DNA from: CAWKAO01 sp963847665
GTDB lineage: Bacteria > Actinomycetota > Humimicrobiia > Humimicrobiales > Humimicrobiaceae
Direction: 5' to 3'
Assembly: GCA_963847665.1 (NCBI GenBank)
Contig: CAWKAO010000002.1
Coordinates: forward strand, 620,001-684,000
DNA length: 64,000 bases
Shown here: in pieces, positions 38,818 through 46,632 of the stretch
How the letters are laid out: every line of letters begins with the position of its first letter
Position numbering within the stretch: position 1 is the stretch's first letter
Program-made: the position numbers and the translations under genes
The notes under the pieces: generated by a model
The model's input: the letters and a program-made list of their open reading frames with translations, nothing else
Database searches by the model: none
What the model was told of the DNA's origin: nothing

Positions 38818-39411
38818 TTATACCTTAATTGTTCTTTCGGTTTCCCTTTTGATATTATAATACTCATTCAATTTTAGGATTTCAGGAGCTATAAACCCAA
38901 CAGCTATATAATTTGATTTAACTACTCTAAAACCAAAAGTCTCGGAGGCAAATTCGCTGGCAATATCTGTAATCTCTTTGGTTTTTTCAGCTACATTTAC
39001 ACCTTTTATAAGTTTAGATGAACAATTTATTATTATTCCTTTACGCATTGGAATTATACTGACCTTTGGGTCTATTAAACCTTTTATACCTGTAAGCTTC
39101 TCTGTTATCTTTCGCGATGCATTTCTTACAGAAATCATAGTTTTTCCTGATTGATCTGATGCGACATTTCCAACTTTAATTCTTACGATGTAAAACTCAA
39201 AGATAAGTAATATAAGAGCTATAATTAAAATCAAAAAAAGAATAACTGCTAAAATATATGGATTTAAGTTTGTGGTATATTTTATAATTCTATCTACTAC
39301 TTTTGATGACTCAAACAAGCCTATTATAGCTATCATTGAAAATGCTATCAGGCAAACCATAAGTACTATTATTATGATTCTATTGAATATGTTTACTTTT
39401 ATTGTCATCAT
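38818..39411 (-). CDS. amaP: Alkaline-shock membrane anchor protein AmaP-like
   Basis: A 197-residue protein with two N-terminal transmembrane segments (residues about 10-32 and 50-72) and a soluble C-terminal part (IVRIKVGNVASDQSGKTMIS, KGLIDPKVSIIPMRKGIII) that resembles the Asp23-like half of AmaP. AmaP anchors Asp23/Gls24 alkaline-shock proteins at the membrane. No Asp23 gene is adjacent here. Assignment rests on topology plus the short conserved C-terminal segment. Confidence 0.75.
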   Translation of the reverse strand: MMTIKVNIFNRIIIIVLMVCLIAFSMIAIIGLFESSKVVDRIIKYTTNLNPYILAVILFLILIIALILLIFEFYIVRIKVGNVASDQSGKTMISVRNASRKITEKLTGIKGLIDPKVSIIPMRKGIIINCSSKLIKGVNVAEKTKEITDIASEFASETFGFRVVKSNYIAVGFIAPEILKLNEYYNIKRETERTIKV

Positions 39412-39723
39412 TTCCGAGAAATTAATACTTTTTCATTTATCAGTATCGCTAATATTTTTACCCCTAAACAATCCACTTTTTTCAATGCCTAAAATTAAAT
39501 GTTCCAACAATTTTTACACCCTCTGATATTAATGAAACATTTTCAGTTTTCATTTTAATCTTCACAAATCAATTATTATAAATACAACTTAAAGACACAT
39601 AGATACTAATGTTCCAAGTATAAAATAATATAATAAATTTATCAATACTAACTTTTATAATAAATTAAACTAATATTTTATAATTATATAAAAACTTTGG
39701 CCAAACAATACAGGAGGACTGAC

Positions 39724-39987
39724 ATGCTTATTTACGCGGCCATTTTTATTACTTTGGCTCTTGTATTTTATACTGTAGATGTATGGGCTGAAAAACTACA
39801 AAAAAGATTAAAATTTTGGCATATGTACTTATTCTGGGTCGGGGTTATTTTTAACACTGCTGGAACAACCTTGATGACAAGGCTTAGTGATCGTGGATTC
39901 AAATTTGACTTTCATGACATAACAAGCTTATTGTTAAAACTGCTGATACTCTCAATCTGTAATATTCCCTTTAGTAATTACCTTTGA
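39724..39987 (+). pseudogene. Truncated second copy of the HsmA-family gene
   Basis: From ATG 39724 the first about 73 residues match the complete copy at 29709 almost word for word (FWHMYLFWVGVIFN, RLSDRGFKFDFHDIT), then homology stops after HDITSLL at about 39937 and the frame runs into unrelated sequence, ending at 39987. The HD motif is kept but the third and fourth membrane helices are lost. Homology extends upstream through the AGGAGG and about 45 leader bases. The breakpoint lies next to the convergent DUF4352 gene. Probably a partial duplication and non-functional. Confidence 0.85.
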
Positions 39988-40674
39988 TTTTTTTGCCTCT
40001 AAATATTCCCTTAGGGTCCTGGGTCGTGCTGTTGTCTCTGGTTGGGTTGTCTGGGTATTTGCAGTCAAGCCCTGTCGTGCTGTTGTCTCTGGTTGGGTTG
40101 TCTGGGTATTTGCAGTCAAGCCCTTTACTGAAATAATAATTGGCGGCTCTAAATAACATGCGCTTGCCAATATTTCTATAATTGTTGCATCTTCAGGTAC
40201 TTCAATTGTTACCCAACCCCTTACTGTCTCACCAGATTCAATATCACCCGACTTCATAATAGGTTTTTTTATAAATTTTACTCCATCATACCTAGATGAT
40301 TTATCATCTCCTACAATAAAATTCAAGGCATTGTAATTTTGGATCTCACTACTTAAATTCTTGATTTCAACATCCATTGTTATAAATCTCATGTTAAAAG
40401 AAGGGGCAGAATACTTATCATATTCAGTTAAATTATCGATTGAGTGGATAACAAATGAACAGGTAGGTTTCCCAGAATTTACATTATTTAATGTAATAAT
40501 TTCACCAATCTTATGTTTTTGAAGTTCTATAACCTCTGAAAGACTTGTGGCCTCTGTACCAGTTATATCAATTTTGTTTTTCGATTTGTCCATCAATGAA
40601 TTTAATTGCTTTGAAACCAAGGTAAGCTCATTCTCTAGTTCTGCTATATAAAAAATGAAAAATATTATTAACAA
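39952..40674 (-). CDS. Membrane-anchored DUF4352-like protein
   Basis: About 240 residues. N-terminal hydrophobic helix (LIIFFIFYIAELENE), a coiled-coil-like stretch, and a beta-rich domain (YSAPSFNMRFITMDVEIKN, SGDIESGETVRGWVTIEVPE) typical of DUF4352 Ig-like extracellular domains. Then two identical 17-residue repeats (GLTANTQTTQPETTAR) and a basic tail. Start: TTG at 40674 has no ribosome binding site. An ATT at 40692 would add LysLysLys before the membrane segment and sits at good distance from AAGGTGGT, so a non-standard start is possible. Its 3' end overlaps the truncated hsmA copy by 36 bases on the opposite strand. Confidence 0.65.
   Translation of the reverse strand: MLIIFFIFYIAELENELTLVSKQLNSLMDKSKNKIDITGTEATSLSEVIELQKHKIGEIITLNNVNSGKPTCSFVIHSIDNLTEYDKYSAPSFNMRFITMDVEIKNLSSEIQNYNALNFIVGDDKSSRYDGVKFIKKPIMKSGDIESGETVRGWVTIEVPEDATIIEILASACYLEPPIIISVKGLTANTQTTQPETTARQGLTANTQTTQPETTARPRTLREYLEAKKSKVITKGNITD
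40023..40124. repeat. Perfect 51-base tandem duplication
   Basis: Bases 40023-40073 and 40074-40124 are identical and in frame, each encoding 17 residues (17-residue period GLTANTQTTQPETTAR plus Q or P) in the linker of the DUF4352 protein. No base differs, so the duplication is recent or under conversion. Confidence 0.95.
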
Positions 40675-40710
40675 ATTTAATTTCTTTTTAATTTGCCTAA
40701 CACCACCTTA

Positions 40711-41124
40711 AAAATGCATATTATAAATATATAATAATTTTACTTGTTGAGTACTCTTTTATTTTAACAAAAGTTTTAAAATTTTCCCTCTTTTTGATAT
40801 TCATAAATTTATCATCTAATATTGCTTTAACTTTTTTAATGAAGATGTCCTTTAATATGTTTTTAATAGCTTAAAATAATAAATATAATTTGCAATAATT
40901 TGTGATCAATATCACATACTATTTTATTACGTTAAATAAAAGCTTTTTTTCTTATTAGTAAAAATATAACATAATTTCTATTTCTTTATAAAGAAAAATT
41001 AAAAATTTTTTGATAATATAAAAATTTAATGATTTTAGTTGCCATTAGAGTAAGTAAACATATAAAAATGTTATATAAACTTACAAAAAATATTATACAG
41101 TTATCAATAAATATTTGAAATATC
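40711..41124. other. AT-rich intergenic region, no gene seen
   Basis: About 410 bases, very A+T rich, with no open frame that looks coding and no recognisable RNA. It separates the divergent DUF4352 and PspA-GGDEF units and should contain their promoters; the clearest one is listed separately at 41125. Confidence 0.5.
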
Positions 41125-41151
41125 TTGACATTAATATGATAAAACTATAAT
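41125..41151 (+). promoter_or_regulatory. Predicted sigma-A-type promoter for the PspA-GGDEF leader
   Basis: TTGACA at 41125-41130 and TATAAT at 41146-41151 are both perfect consensus boxes; the spacer of 15 bases is slightly short. Transcription would begin near 41158, giving a leader of about 180 nt before the coding start at 41337. Confidence 0.6.
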
Positions 41152-41215
41152 ATAACAAAACTATATAATTTAATTCTTACAAAAATTTAATATTATCTAT
41201 TATAAATTTAGGAGC

Positions 41216-41268
41216 TTTGAAGCTTTTCCCAAAAGTATGGACGCTTGGGGTTGCTGAGCTAGTAGCGT
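41216..41268 (+). promoter_or_regulatory. Structured 5' leader, riboswitch or attenuator candidate
   Basis: Between the promoter and the terminator the RNA can form TCCCAA/TTGGGG (41227-41232 with 41245-41250) around AAGTATGGACGC. A second helix GGTTGC (41249-41254) can pair with GTAACC (41267-41272). That second helix uses bases of the terminator 5' arm, so the two folds exclude each other, as in transcription-attenuating riboswitches. It contains GGACGC, a segment also found in class I cyclic-di-GMP riboswitches, but the other core elements of that class (such as GCAAA) are not evident. The ligand is unknown. Confidence 0.45.
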
Positions 41269-41295
41269 AACCGACTAAACGTAGTCGGTTTTTTT
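41269..41295 (+). terminator. Intrinsic terminator inside the leader
   Basis: Perfect 9-bp stem AACCGACTA / TAGTCGGTT (41269-41277, 41282-41290) with a four-base loop (AACG) followed by a run of T. It lies 42 bases upstream of the coding start, so it should control read-through into the GGDEF gene. Confidence 0.8.
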
Positions 41296-41336
41296 AATTT
41301 GTCACTAATAATTAGTTTATTAAAAATATAAATATC

Positions 41337-42431
41337 ATGGAAATTTTTAAAAAATTGGATAATTTACTTAAAGCGAGCATAAGTGACCTGGAGGAACAGC
41401 TAAAGTATTCTATCCAGGGTATGAGTTCTGTGATGGAAAGTGAACGACAGATACGTAAAAAACTTGAGGGTGCTCGAGCAGAGTCAAAACTATGGGAGGA
41501 TCACGCAAAGAATGCAATTACTTCATCAAATGAGGAACTTGCAAAAAAAGCTGTAGATTGTAAGTTTAAAGCTGACCAGAGAATAAAAGATTATCGTAAA
41601 ATACACGATGATGTTTCTACCCAGTTAAGCATATTGAGGGGTCATATTGATATCCTGAAAGATAATCTTAATAGAGTAAGAGTATGCCAGACTTTGATTA
41701 ATACAAGTGAAAATAAAAATAATATTTTTAAAAATGGATATCCAACTACCGAAACTAAAAAAGATAGGCAAAAAATGAATGATAGGTCAGAACACAAGAA
41801 TTCTATTTTATCAAAAACGTCACCAATTAGAGATTCGGAGGGAAGAATAATAGGAGCAGTTGAAATTTTCAATAATAGCTCTAAAAATGATGAGTACCTT
41901 GAAATGATCAAAAAACTAAAAGAAGATTCGTTAGTTGATATACTCACTGGTGTTGTAAACAGAAAATTTCTAGATAATAAAATATCTGGAGACTTGAATG
42001 AATTTAATAGATATGGTACGAAATTAGGGTTGCTTTTTATTGACATAGATCATTTCAAAGAAATTAATGATAATTTCGGTCATAATATCGGCGATGAGAT
42101 ATTAAAAATGGTTGCAGGGACGTTATCTAAAAATATCAGATCTTTTGATACTGCTGGTAGGTGGGGCGGTGAAGAATTTGTAGTTCTGATTCATAATGCA
42201 GATTCAAAAATGCTTGAAAAAACTGCAAACAAGCTCAAGTTTTTAGTAAATACTTCAAGCTATTATCATAAAGAATCTAATAAACATATCACAGTAACAA
42301 TATCAATTGGTGCAACAATTTCAAGACCTGGGGATAAATCAAAAGATATTATAAGCAGAGCTGATTCTCTTATGTATCAAAGTAAGAAAACAGGTAGAAA
42401 CAAAGTCACAACAGATCTGTATATTGATTAA
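41337..42431 (+). CDS. Diguanylate cyclase with N-terminal PspA/IM30-like coiled coil
   Basis: A 364-residue protein. Residues 1 to about 120 read like PspA/IM30: MEIFKKLDNLLKASISDLEE, ERQIRKKLEGARAESKLWED, and NEELAKKAVDCKFKADQ. This family senses envelope stress and binds membranes. Residues about 160-180 (SPIRDSEGRIIGAVEIFNN) look like the end of a PAS domain. Residues about 200-355 form a complete GGDEF domain with DILTGVVNRKF, FIDIDHFKEINDNFGH, GGEEF at 277-281 and an inhibitory RxxD site (RSFD, 268-271), so cyclic-di-GMP synthesis with product feedback is expected. No Shine-Dalgarno site precedes the ATG, which lies after an attenuator-like leader. A link between membrane stress and cyclic-di-GMP is inferred. 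Confidence 0.82.
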   Translation: MEIFKKLDNLLKASISDLEEQLKYSIQGMSSVMESERQIRKKLEGARAESKLWEDHAKNAITSSNEELAKKAVDCKFKADQRIKDYRKIHDDVSTQLSILRGHIDILKDNLNRVRVCQTLINTSENKNNIFKNGYPTTETKKDRQKMNDRSEHKNSILSKTSPIRDSEGRIIGAVEIFNNSSKNDEYLEMIKKLKEDSLVDILTGVVNRKFLDNKISGDLNEFNRYGTKLGLLFIDIDHFKEINDNFGHNIGDEILKMVAGTLSKNIRSFDTAGRWGGEEFVVLIHNADSKMLEKTANKLKFLVNTSSYYHKESNKHITVTISIGATISRPGDKSKDIISRADSLMYQSKKTGRNKVTTDLYID

Positions 42432-42434
42432 TCC

Positions 42435-42692
42435 TGTTATCATAAATATGGAACTACTTTCGACAGAGAATCTGCATATGAGATATTGCAAAAAAAGCTA
42501 ACACCCATAGAAGAAGATAATAAAAGATAGTACCCTCAGAATGGTCAATATGATTATGGCAAAAAAATACCAAAAAAGCCCAAATCTGATTCTGTTATCA
42601 CTAAAATGGCTAAATCTACTGCAAGCTCCATAGACAGGCAGATCGGTCGTGAATTGGTCCGGGGATTGTTTGGAATACTGCTAAAAAGATAA
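42435..42692 (+). pseudogene. C-terminal remnant of a HerA-like (DUF853) ATPase
   Basis: This 86-codon frame, directly after the PspA-GGDEF gene, reads YHKYGTTFDRESAYEILQKK, an in-frame TAG (about 42528), then GQYDYGKKIPKKPKSDSVIT and a C-terminus SSIDRQIGRELVRGLFGIL, which matches the end of DUF853/HerA-type ATPases. It lacks the Walker motifs and has no start codon. It looks like the tail of a gene whose body was deleted, with an extra stop. Confidence 0.6.
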
Positions 42693-42696
42693 AGAG

Positions 42697-42810
42697 TTAA
42701 AAGTCTTTGCCAATTTTCTTATTTCTTTTATTGCCATCGTTTAAAATTAAATCCAGACAAGATTTTAATCCTTTATAGGCTAATAGTTTTTGGGTTTCGC
42801 TTGAAGGTTC
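42697..42810 (-). pseudogene. Short C-terminal coding remnant, unidentified
   Basis: On the minus strand 37 codons read EPSSETQKLLAYKGLKSCLD and LILNDGNKRNKKIGKDF before a stop at 42697. A TAA lies immediately upstream; a neighbouring frame begins FYEVL, suggesting a frameshifted remnant. No ribosome binding site or start codon. I do not recognise the family. The surrounding bases 42811-42909 hold nothing else I can support. Confidence 0.3.
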
Positions 42811-42909
42811 TTAAGACCTCATAGAAATTAAGTTGTACTAGTATTATGAGAAGGCAAGTCATTATTGGCTGGGTAGAACATATTTATCAGGCAAGAAATA
42901 TTAATAAAT

Positions 42910-45015
42910 TCAAGCTCCGACTTTTATAGATTGTAAACCTTTAAGATATTTTCCATCATTCAGTACTTTATTTATAAAAATATCCACAAGCTCCGGATCA
43001 AATTGTAACCCTTTATATTTTTTAAGCTCCAATATTGCTACGTCATTACTCATAGGCTTCTTATATGGCCTTCCATTTAGCATCACATCATATGCATCAA
43101 CTATAGCCAGTATTCTAGAAGTTACCGGTATTTGTTTTCCTCTAAGACCCTGTGGATATCCTGAGCCGTTCCACCATTCATGATGGTAAAGTATTCCCTC
43201 TGCAATATGGGATAATTGAGATGATGATTCAGCAATATTATATCCAATAACTGGGTGACTTTTTATTGACTTCCAATCACTTTCTGAAAGCTTTTCCTTT
43301 TTTAATAAAACCTCTTCTGAAATCGCCACTTTTCCTATATCATGAAGGGACGCTAAGAGGATCAATTCATCTAGCTTGTTTTCTGGTAAATTAATAGCTG
43401 CTCCCAATGCTGTTGCAAGTTCGCTCAAACGTTTTGTATGTTTTTCAGTTTCAAAGCTCTTCTCTGAAAGAGTCTTTTCAAGTGAAGATATAATTGAGCT
43501 AGAAATGCTTTTCTTCTCAATTAATTTTCTTTTATACATATTGTCTTCAGCTTCTCTGATTACAGTTTTTACTGGTACATTGACATCATATCTAACGGAA
43601 GTTCCAAGAGACATACTAAGGGGTACCCTGTATGTGTTTTCCTCTTTACACTTATTTCTAATCCTAAGGATTAGGGCACTAGCATCTTCTTCATTTGTAT
43701 TGGGTAGCAATATTGCAAATTCATCCCCACCCCATCTTGTAATTAAGTCTTCCTTTCTGCAGCAATTCTTGAGTACTCTGGCAAATGCACAAAGAAGCAA
43801 GTCTCCTTCTTGATGTCCAAATGCGTCATTTACAAGCTTTAACCCATTTACATCTCCGATAATTATACTTAGCGGAAGTTGTCTTTCCGTGTCTAATCTC
43901 TTTAGCTCTTCCTCAAAATATGCTCTATTATACAGTCCGGTCAAAGCATCATGGAATCCAAGATATTTTATCTCCTCTTCGGACCTGACTCTCTGGGTTA
44001 TGTCTCTTATTACTATTGCCTTACCCATAGAATAGTTTTGGATATCAGTTATGTTAGATATTGAAAGATCATAGTAGTGGTTTGATTCCCCTTCTGTTCT
44101 TATAATCTCTTTTCTGCTTTTAAAGAGGCTTTCTTTTAGCATCTGATCAAAGTCAAGATCAGGAAATAGTATTTCAGCACCTTTTCCTATAATATTTTTA
44201 CCATCTATTTTAAATATCTTTTCACCAGAACTATTAATATCGATTATTTTGTTATTGATACCAAGTATAATCACTCCATCTTCAATACTTTCTAACACTT
44301 TATCTGTGGCTATGGGCATGATTATACCTTTTCTGGTCTTATCTAAAGCAAAAACAGAAGCTATTATTCCTACGGTAAGACTTAAAGGAGTTATATCAAT
44401 ATAATCGAAAGGTTTGACATCAAAGATATCCAGTTGACTTAAAATAAGTGGAATCATTACAACAAAAATTACCAGGACTCCCTGCCACTGGTAAAAATAT
44501 TTCTTTTTAAAAATGTTCCTAGCTATTAGGACTGTTCCAGTAATTGAAAAAATGGCTATGTATAATAATAATACCCAGAAAATAATCCCATAGTTTTCAA
44601 CCATTATAAATGGTTCTAAAGGATTTACATATATTCTTTGCCAGAATAAATTATGATACTCGTTAGTAAAAGCCAAAACAAGTGCCGAGAATGGTAAAAC
44701 AGACAATATCAATATATTTCTAAAAGATATATATTTTTCCCTGTTTGTGTATGAAAGAGCAAATAAAAACCATAGGACTGGAATAGAGGTTATTCCAATA
44801 TACGATGACTTTAGAAACCAGACTTTCAAAGAATAGACTGTTGAACTAAATCGAAGGTAATCAGAGACCATCCATTCTAAAAGAAAGAATAGCAGTATTA
44901 CTCCAAACTTATTATAGGACTTTCTCTTATGCCTAAAAACATATAGGGAAGCACCGAAAGCAGTTATTATAAAACCAAGTAAAATATTTAAATATAGATT
45001 ATTCTGCCATAGCAT
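42910..45015 (-). CDS. 7TM-PAS-GGDEF-HD-GYP cyclic-di-GMP signalling protein
   Basis: A 701-residue protein. Residues 1 to about 230 form a seven-helix membrane module (FLLEWMVSDYLRFSS, FLFALSYTNREKY) like the 7TM region of some histidine kinases. A PAS domain follows (SIEDGVIILGINNKIIDINS), then a complete GGDEF domain (DALTGLYNRAYFEEEL, IGDVNGLKLVNDAFGH, TRWGGDEFAIL), then an HD-GYP phosphodiesterase (ASLHDIGKVAISEEVL, ILYHHEWWNGSGYPQGLRG). Both catalytic signatures are intact, so it could make and degrade cyclic-di-GMP in response to an unknown signal. Its start overlaps the end of the upstream HD-GYP gene by 17 bases. Confidence 0.93.
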   Translation of the reverse strand: MLWQNNLYLNILLGFIITAFGASLYVFRHKRKSYNKFGVILLFFLLEWMVSDYLRFSSTVYSLKVWFLKSSYIGITSIPVLWFLFALSYTNREKYISFRNILILSVLPFSALVLAFTNEYHNLFWQRIYVNPLEPFIMVENYGIIFWVLLLYIAIFSITGTVLIARNIFKKKYFYQWQGVLVIFVVMIPLILSQLDIFDVKPFDYIDITPLSLTVGIIASVFALDKTRKGIIMPIATDKVLESIEDGVIILGINNKIIDINSSGEKIFKIDGKNIIGKGAEILFPDLDFDQMLKESLFKSRKEIIRTEGESNHYYDLSISNITDIQNYSMGKAIVIRDITQRVRSEEEIKYLGFHDALTGLYNRAYFEEELKRLDTERQLPLSIIIGDVNGLKLVNDAFGHQEGDLLLCAFARVLKNCCRKEDLITRWGGDEFAILLPNTNEEDASALILRIRNKCKEENTYRVPLSMSLGTSVRYDVNVPVKTVIREAEDNMYKRKLIEKKSISSSIISSLEKTLSEKSFETEKHTKRLSELATALGAAINLPENKLDELILLASLHDIGKVAISEEVLLKKEKLSESDWKSIKSHPVIGYNIAESSSQLSHIAEGILYHHEWWNGSGYPQGLRGKQIPVTSRILAIVDAYDVMLNGRPYKKPMSNDVAILELKKYKGLQFDPELVDIFINKVLNDGKYLKGLQSIKVGA

Positions 45016-45901
45016 GAACTTTCTCCTTATTGACTATATCTATAAACATTTTTGCTAATTTGGGATCAAATTGTGTCCCAGAACATTTCCTTATCTCCTC
45101 AATAGCCTCTTCTTTTGACAGGGCATTTCTATATGGCCTGTCATTAGTCATGGCATCATAAGAGTCTACAATAGTTATAATCCTTGAAATAAGTGGTATA
45201 TCTTTACCTTTAAGTCCTTTTGGATATCCTTTACCGTCCCATCTTTCATGATGATAAAGTATTCCTTTGGCTATTGGAGCAAGCTCAGCTGATGACTCGG
45301 CAATACGGTAGCCCACCTGCGGGTGCTTTTTAACGGCTTTCCACTCCTCTGCATTTAAGCTTCTTGGCTTAAGTATTATTGAATCTGCAATAGAGATTTT
45401 TCCAATATCATGTAGTGCTGCAAGAAGGGTGAGCTCATCAATTTTCTCTTCGGGAAGCTCCATTTTCCTTCCCAGACCAGCTGCCATATCTTTCATTCTT
45501 CTTACATGTTCTTCAGTTTCATAATCTCTTTCCTCTAAGGCTTTTTCAAGTGAAGATATTATGGCGCTGTGTGTACTTTGCCCCTCAATTAACTTGTGCC
45601 TGTACATCTTGTCTTCAGCTTCTTTTAATATATCTGCAATCTTCTGCGCTTTATCATTTTTAGTAGCTACTCCAAAGGCGATACTTAATGGCAGGGTTTG
45701 GGTGCTTTCTCTTCTGAGATTGACTTTTACCCTGTCCAGTATTTTTAGAGCTTTTTTAAGGTTGGTATTAGGCAGAATAATACTATATTCATCCCCACCC
45801 CATCTTGCAACAATATCATCTTTTCTAAAGGATTTATTTAATATGCATGCTATCTTATCCAGGATCTTCAATAAGCCATTGCTTTCCAATTTTTCTAGCA
45901 T
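44999..45901 (-). CDS. HD-GYP phosphodiesterase with truncated GGDEF domain
   Basis: A 300-residue protein. The N-terminus is only the second half of a GGDEF domain (FRKDDIVARWGGDEYSIILP, AEDKMYRHKLIEG): the metal-binding first half (FxDxDxFK, DxLTxLxNR) is missing, so cyclase activity is not expected. The HD-GYP domain is complete (ALHDIGKISIADSI, HHERWDGKGYPKGLKG) and should hydrolyse cyclic-di-GMP. Translation from ATG 45901 overlaps an excisionase-like HTH frame by 47 bases in another register; HTH and truncated GGDEF may be one protein split by an indel. The next gene starts inside its end. Confidence 0.85.
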   Translation of the reverse strand: MLEKLESNGLLKILDKIACILNKSFRKDDIVARWGGDEYSIILPNTNLKKALKILDRVKVNLRRESTQTLPLSIAFGVATKNDKAQKIADILKEAEDKMYRHKLIEGQSTHSAIISSLEKALEERDYETEEHVRRMKDMAAGLGRKMELPEEKIDELTLLAALHDIGKISIADSIILKPRSLNAEEWKAVKKHPQVGYRIAESSAELAPIAKGILYHHERWDGKGYPKGLKGKDIPLISRIITIVDSYDAMTNDRPYRNALSKEEAIEEIRKCSGTQFDPKLAKMFIDIVNKEKVHAMAE

Positions 45902-45995
45902 TAAGCAAGCCTGATTTACACCATCTTCTTATAGTGATCCTTTCTACTCTTAAAATTTTTGCAGCTTCCGCTACATTGTAATAATTAGTAATCAT
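45855..45995 (-). CDS. Excisionase-type HTH (MerR-like) small protein
   Basis: From ATG 45995, with AAGGTGAA at proper distance, 46 residues read MITNYYNVAEAAKILRVERI then RRWCKSGLLNARKIGKQWLI, a near-complete excisionase/HTH_17 DNA-binding domain, and stop at 45855. The downstream GGDEF-HD-GYP frame begins 47 bases before this stop. Such HTH domains sometimes head larger regulators, so one indel would make an HTH-GGDEF-HD-GYP protein. As an independent small regulator it would be unusually placed. Confidence 0.6.
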   Translation of the reverse strand: MITNYYNVAEAAKILRVERITIRRWCKSGLLNARKIGKQWLIEDPG

Positions 45996-46059
45996 TTTCA
46001 CCTTATAATAACTAAGAAGCCTATAAAGTATCATAGTATGAGGCATATATTAATACTAT

Positions 46060-46145
46060 AATTGAAAATTGTCAATATAAATTAATTAATATTAATATTA
46101 ATATTTATTAATTAATTTAATGATATATATATTATTATATTGAAG
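46060..46145. repeat. AT-only palindromic stretch
   Basis: A run of nearly pure A/T made of overlapping TTAATTAATATTAATATT units, with several self-complementary segments. It lies upstream of the divergently oriented HTH gene and the fragment at 46277. It may be a promoter or a low-complexity expansion; nothing further can be supported. Confidence 0.5.
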
Positions 46146-46276
46146 TTAAAAATAATTTAATTTTCCTTCTTTTTAATTATTAAAAAACCTATATCTTTGA
46201 AGGTATTTATTACAGGCAGCTTGATTTATATTAATAATATGATTATTGATAAAATTTCAACATTTAAAAGAAAATA

Positions 46277-46612
46277 ATGAGGAAAAAATACAATAAGAAA
46301 TACACAAGCTTTACTGACAGATTTCCTTTTATAATCGTTGCTTTAATTGTAGTTTTTGCAATAATTTTAGTTTTCCAGTTTAAGGCCAAATTCCTATTGC
46401 CATTTTTTTCAGAAAATGTACCCGTGTCACAAGATACGGCGAGTACTTCATATCCAATACTTGTTGCTTCTCCAACTGCTGAGGAGGTTTTTAATCTTAT
46501 AAGTGAAAACGAGTATGCCCCAATAGAAATTCAATCAAGGCAAATTGAAGAGCTTAATTATAACCTAAAACTGGTGATCAATGATAAAGATATAGTAAAA
46601 ACTTTTAGATCG
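46277..46612 (+). CDS. Unidentified single-pass membrane protein, 3' truncated at a poly-C run
   Basis: About 112 residues: basic start, one transmembrane segment (FPFIIVALIVVFAIILVFQF), a Ser/Thr-rich linker and a short region with EVFNLISENEYAPIEI. At 46613 the frame enters a run of nine C and unrelated sequence of an acyltransferase remnant, so the gene is cut. I do not recognise the family. Confidence 0.45.
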
Positions 46613-46632
46613 CCCCCCCCCTACAGGCATGA

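Noticed and set aside
41216..41295. Direct call as a class I cyclic-di-GMP riboswitch
   Set aside because: Only GGACGC and a weak 3' resemblance are present; the GCAAA core and receptor were not found, so it is kept as an unassigned leader.
42528..42530. In-frame TAG as pyrrolysine
   Set aside because: The TAG is in a remnant without a start codon, there is no pyl gene in view, and it is not in a methylamine methyltransferase context.
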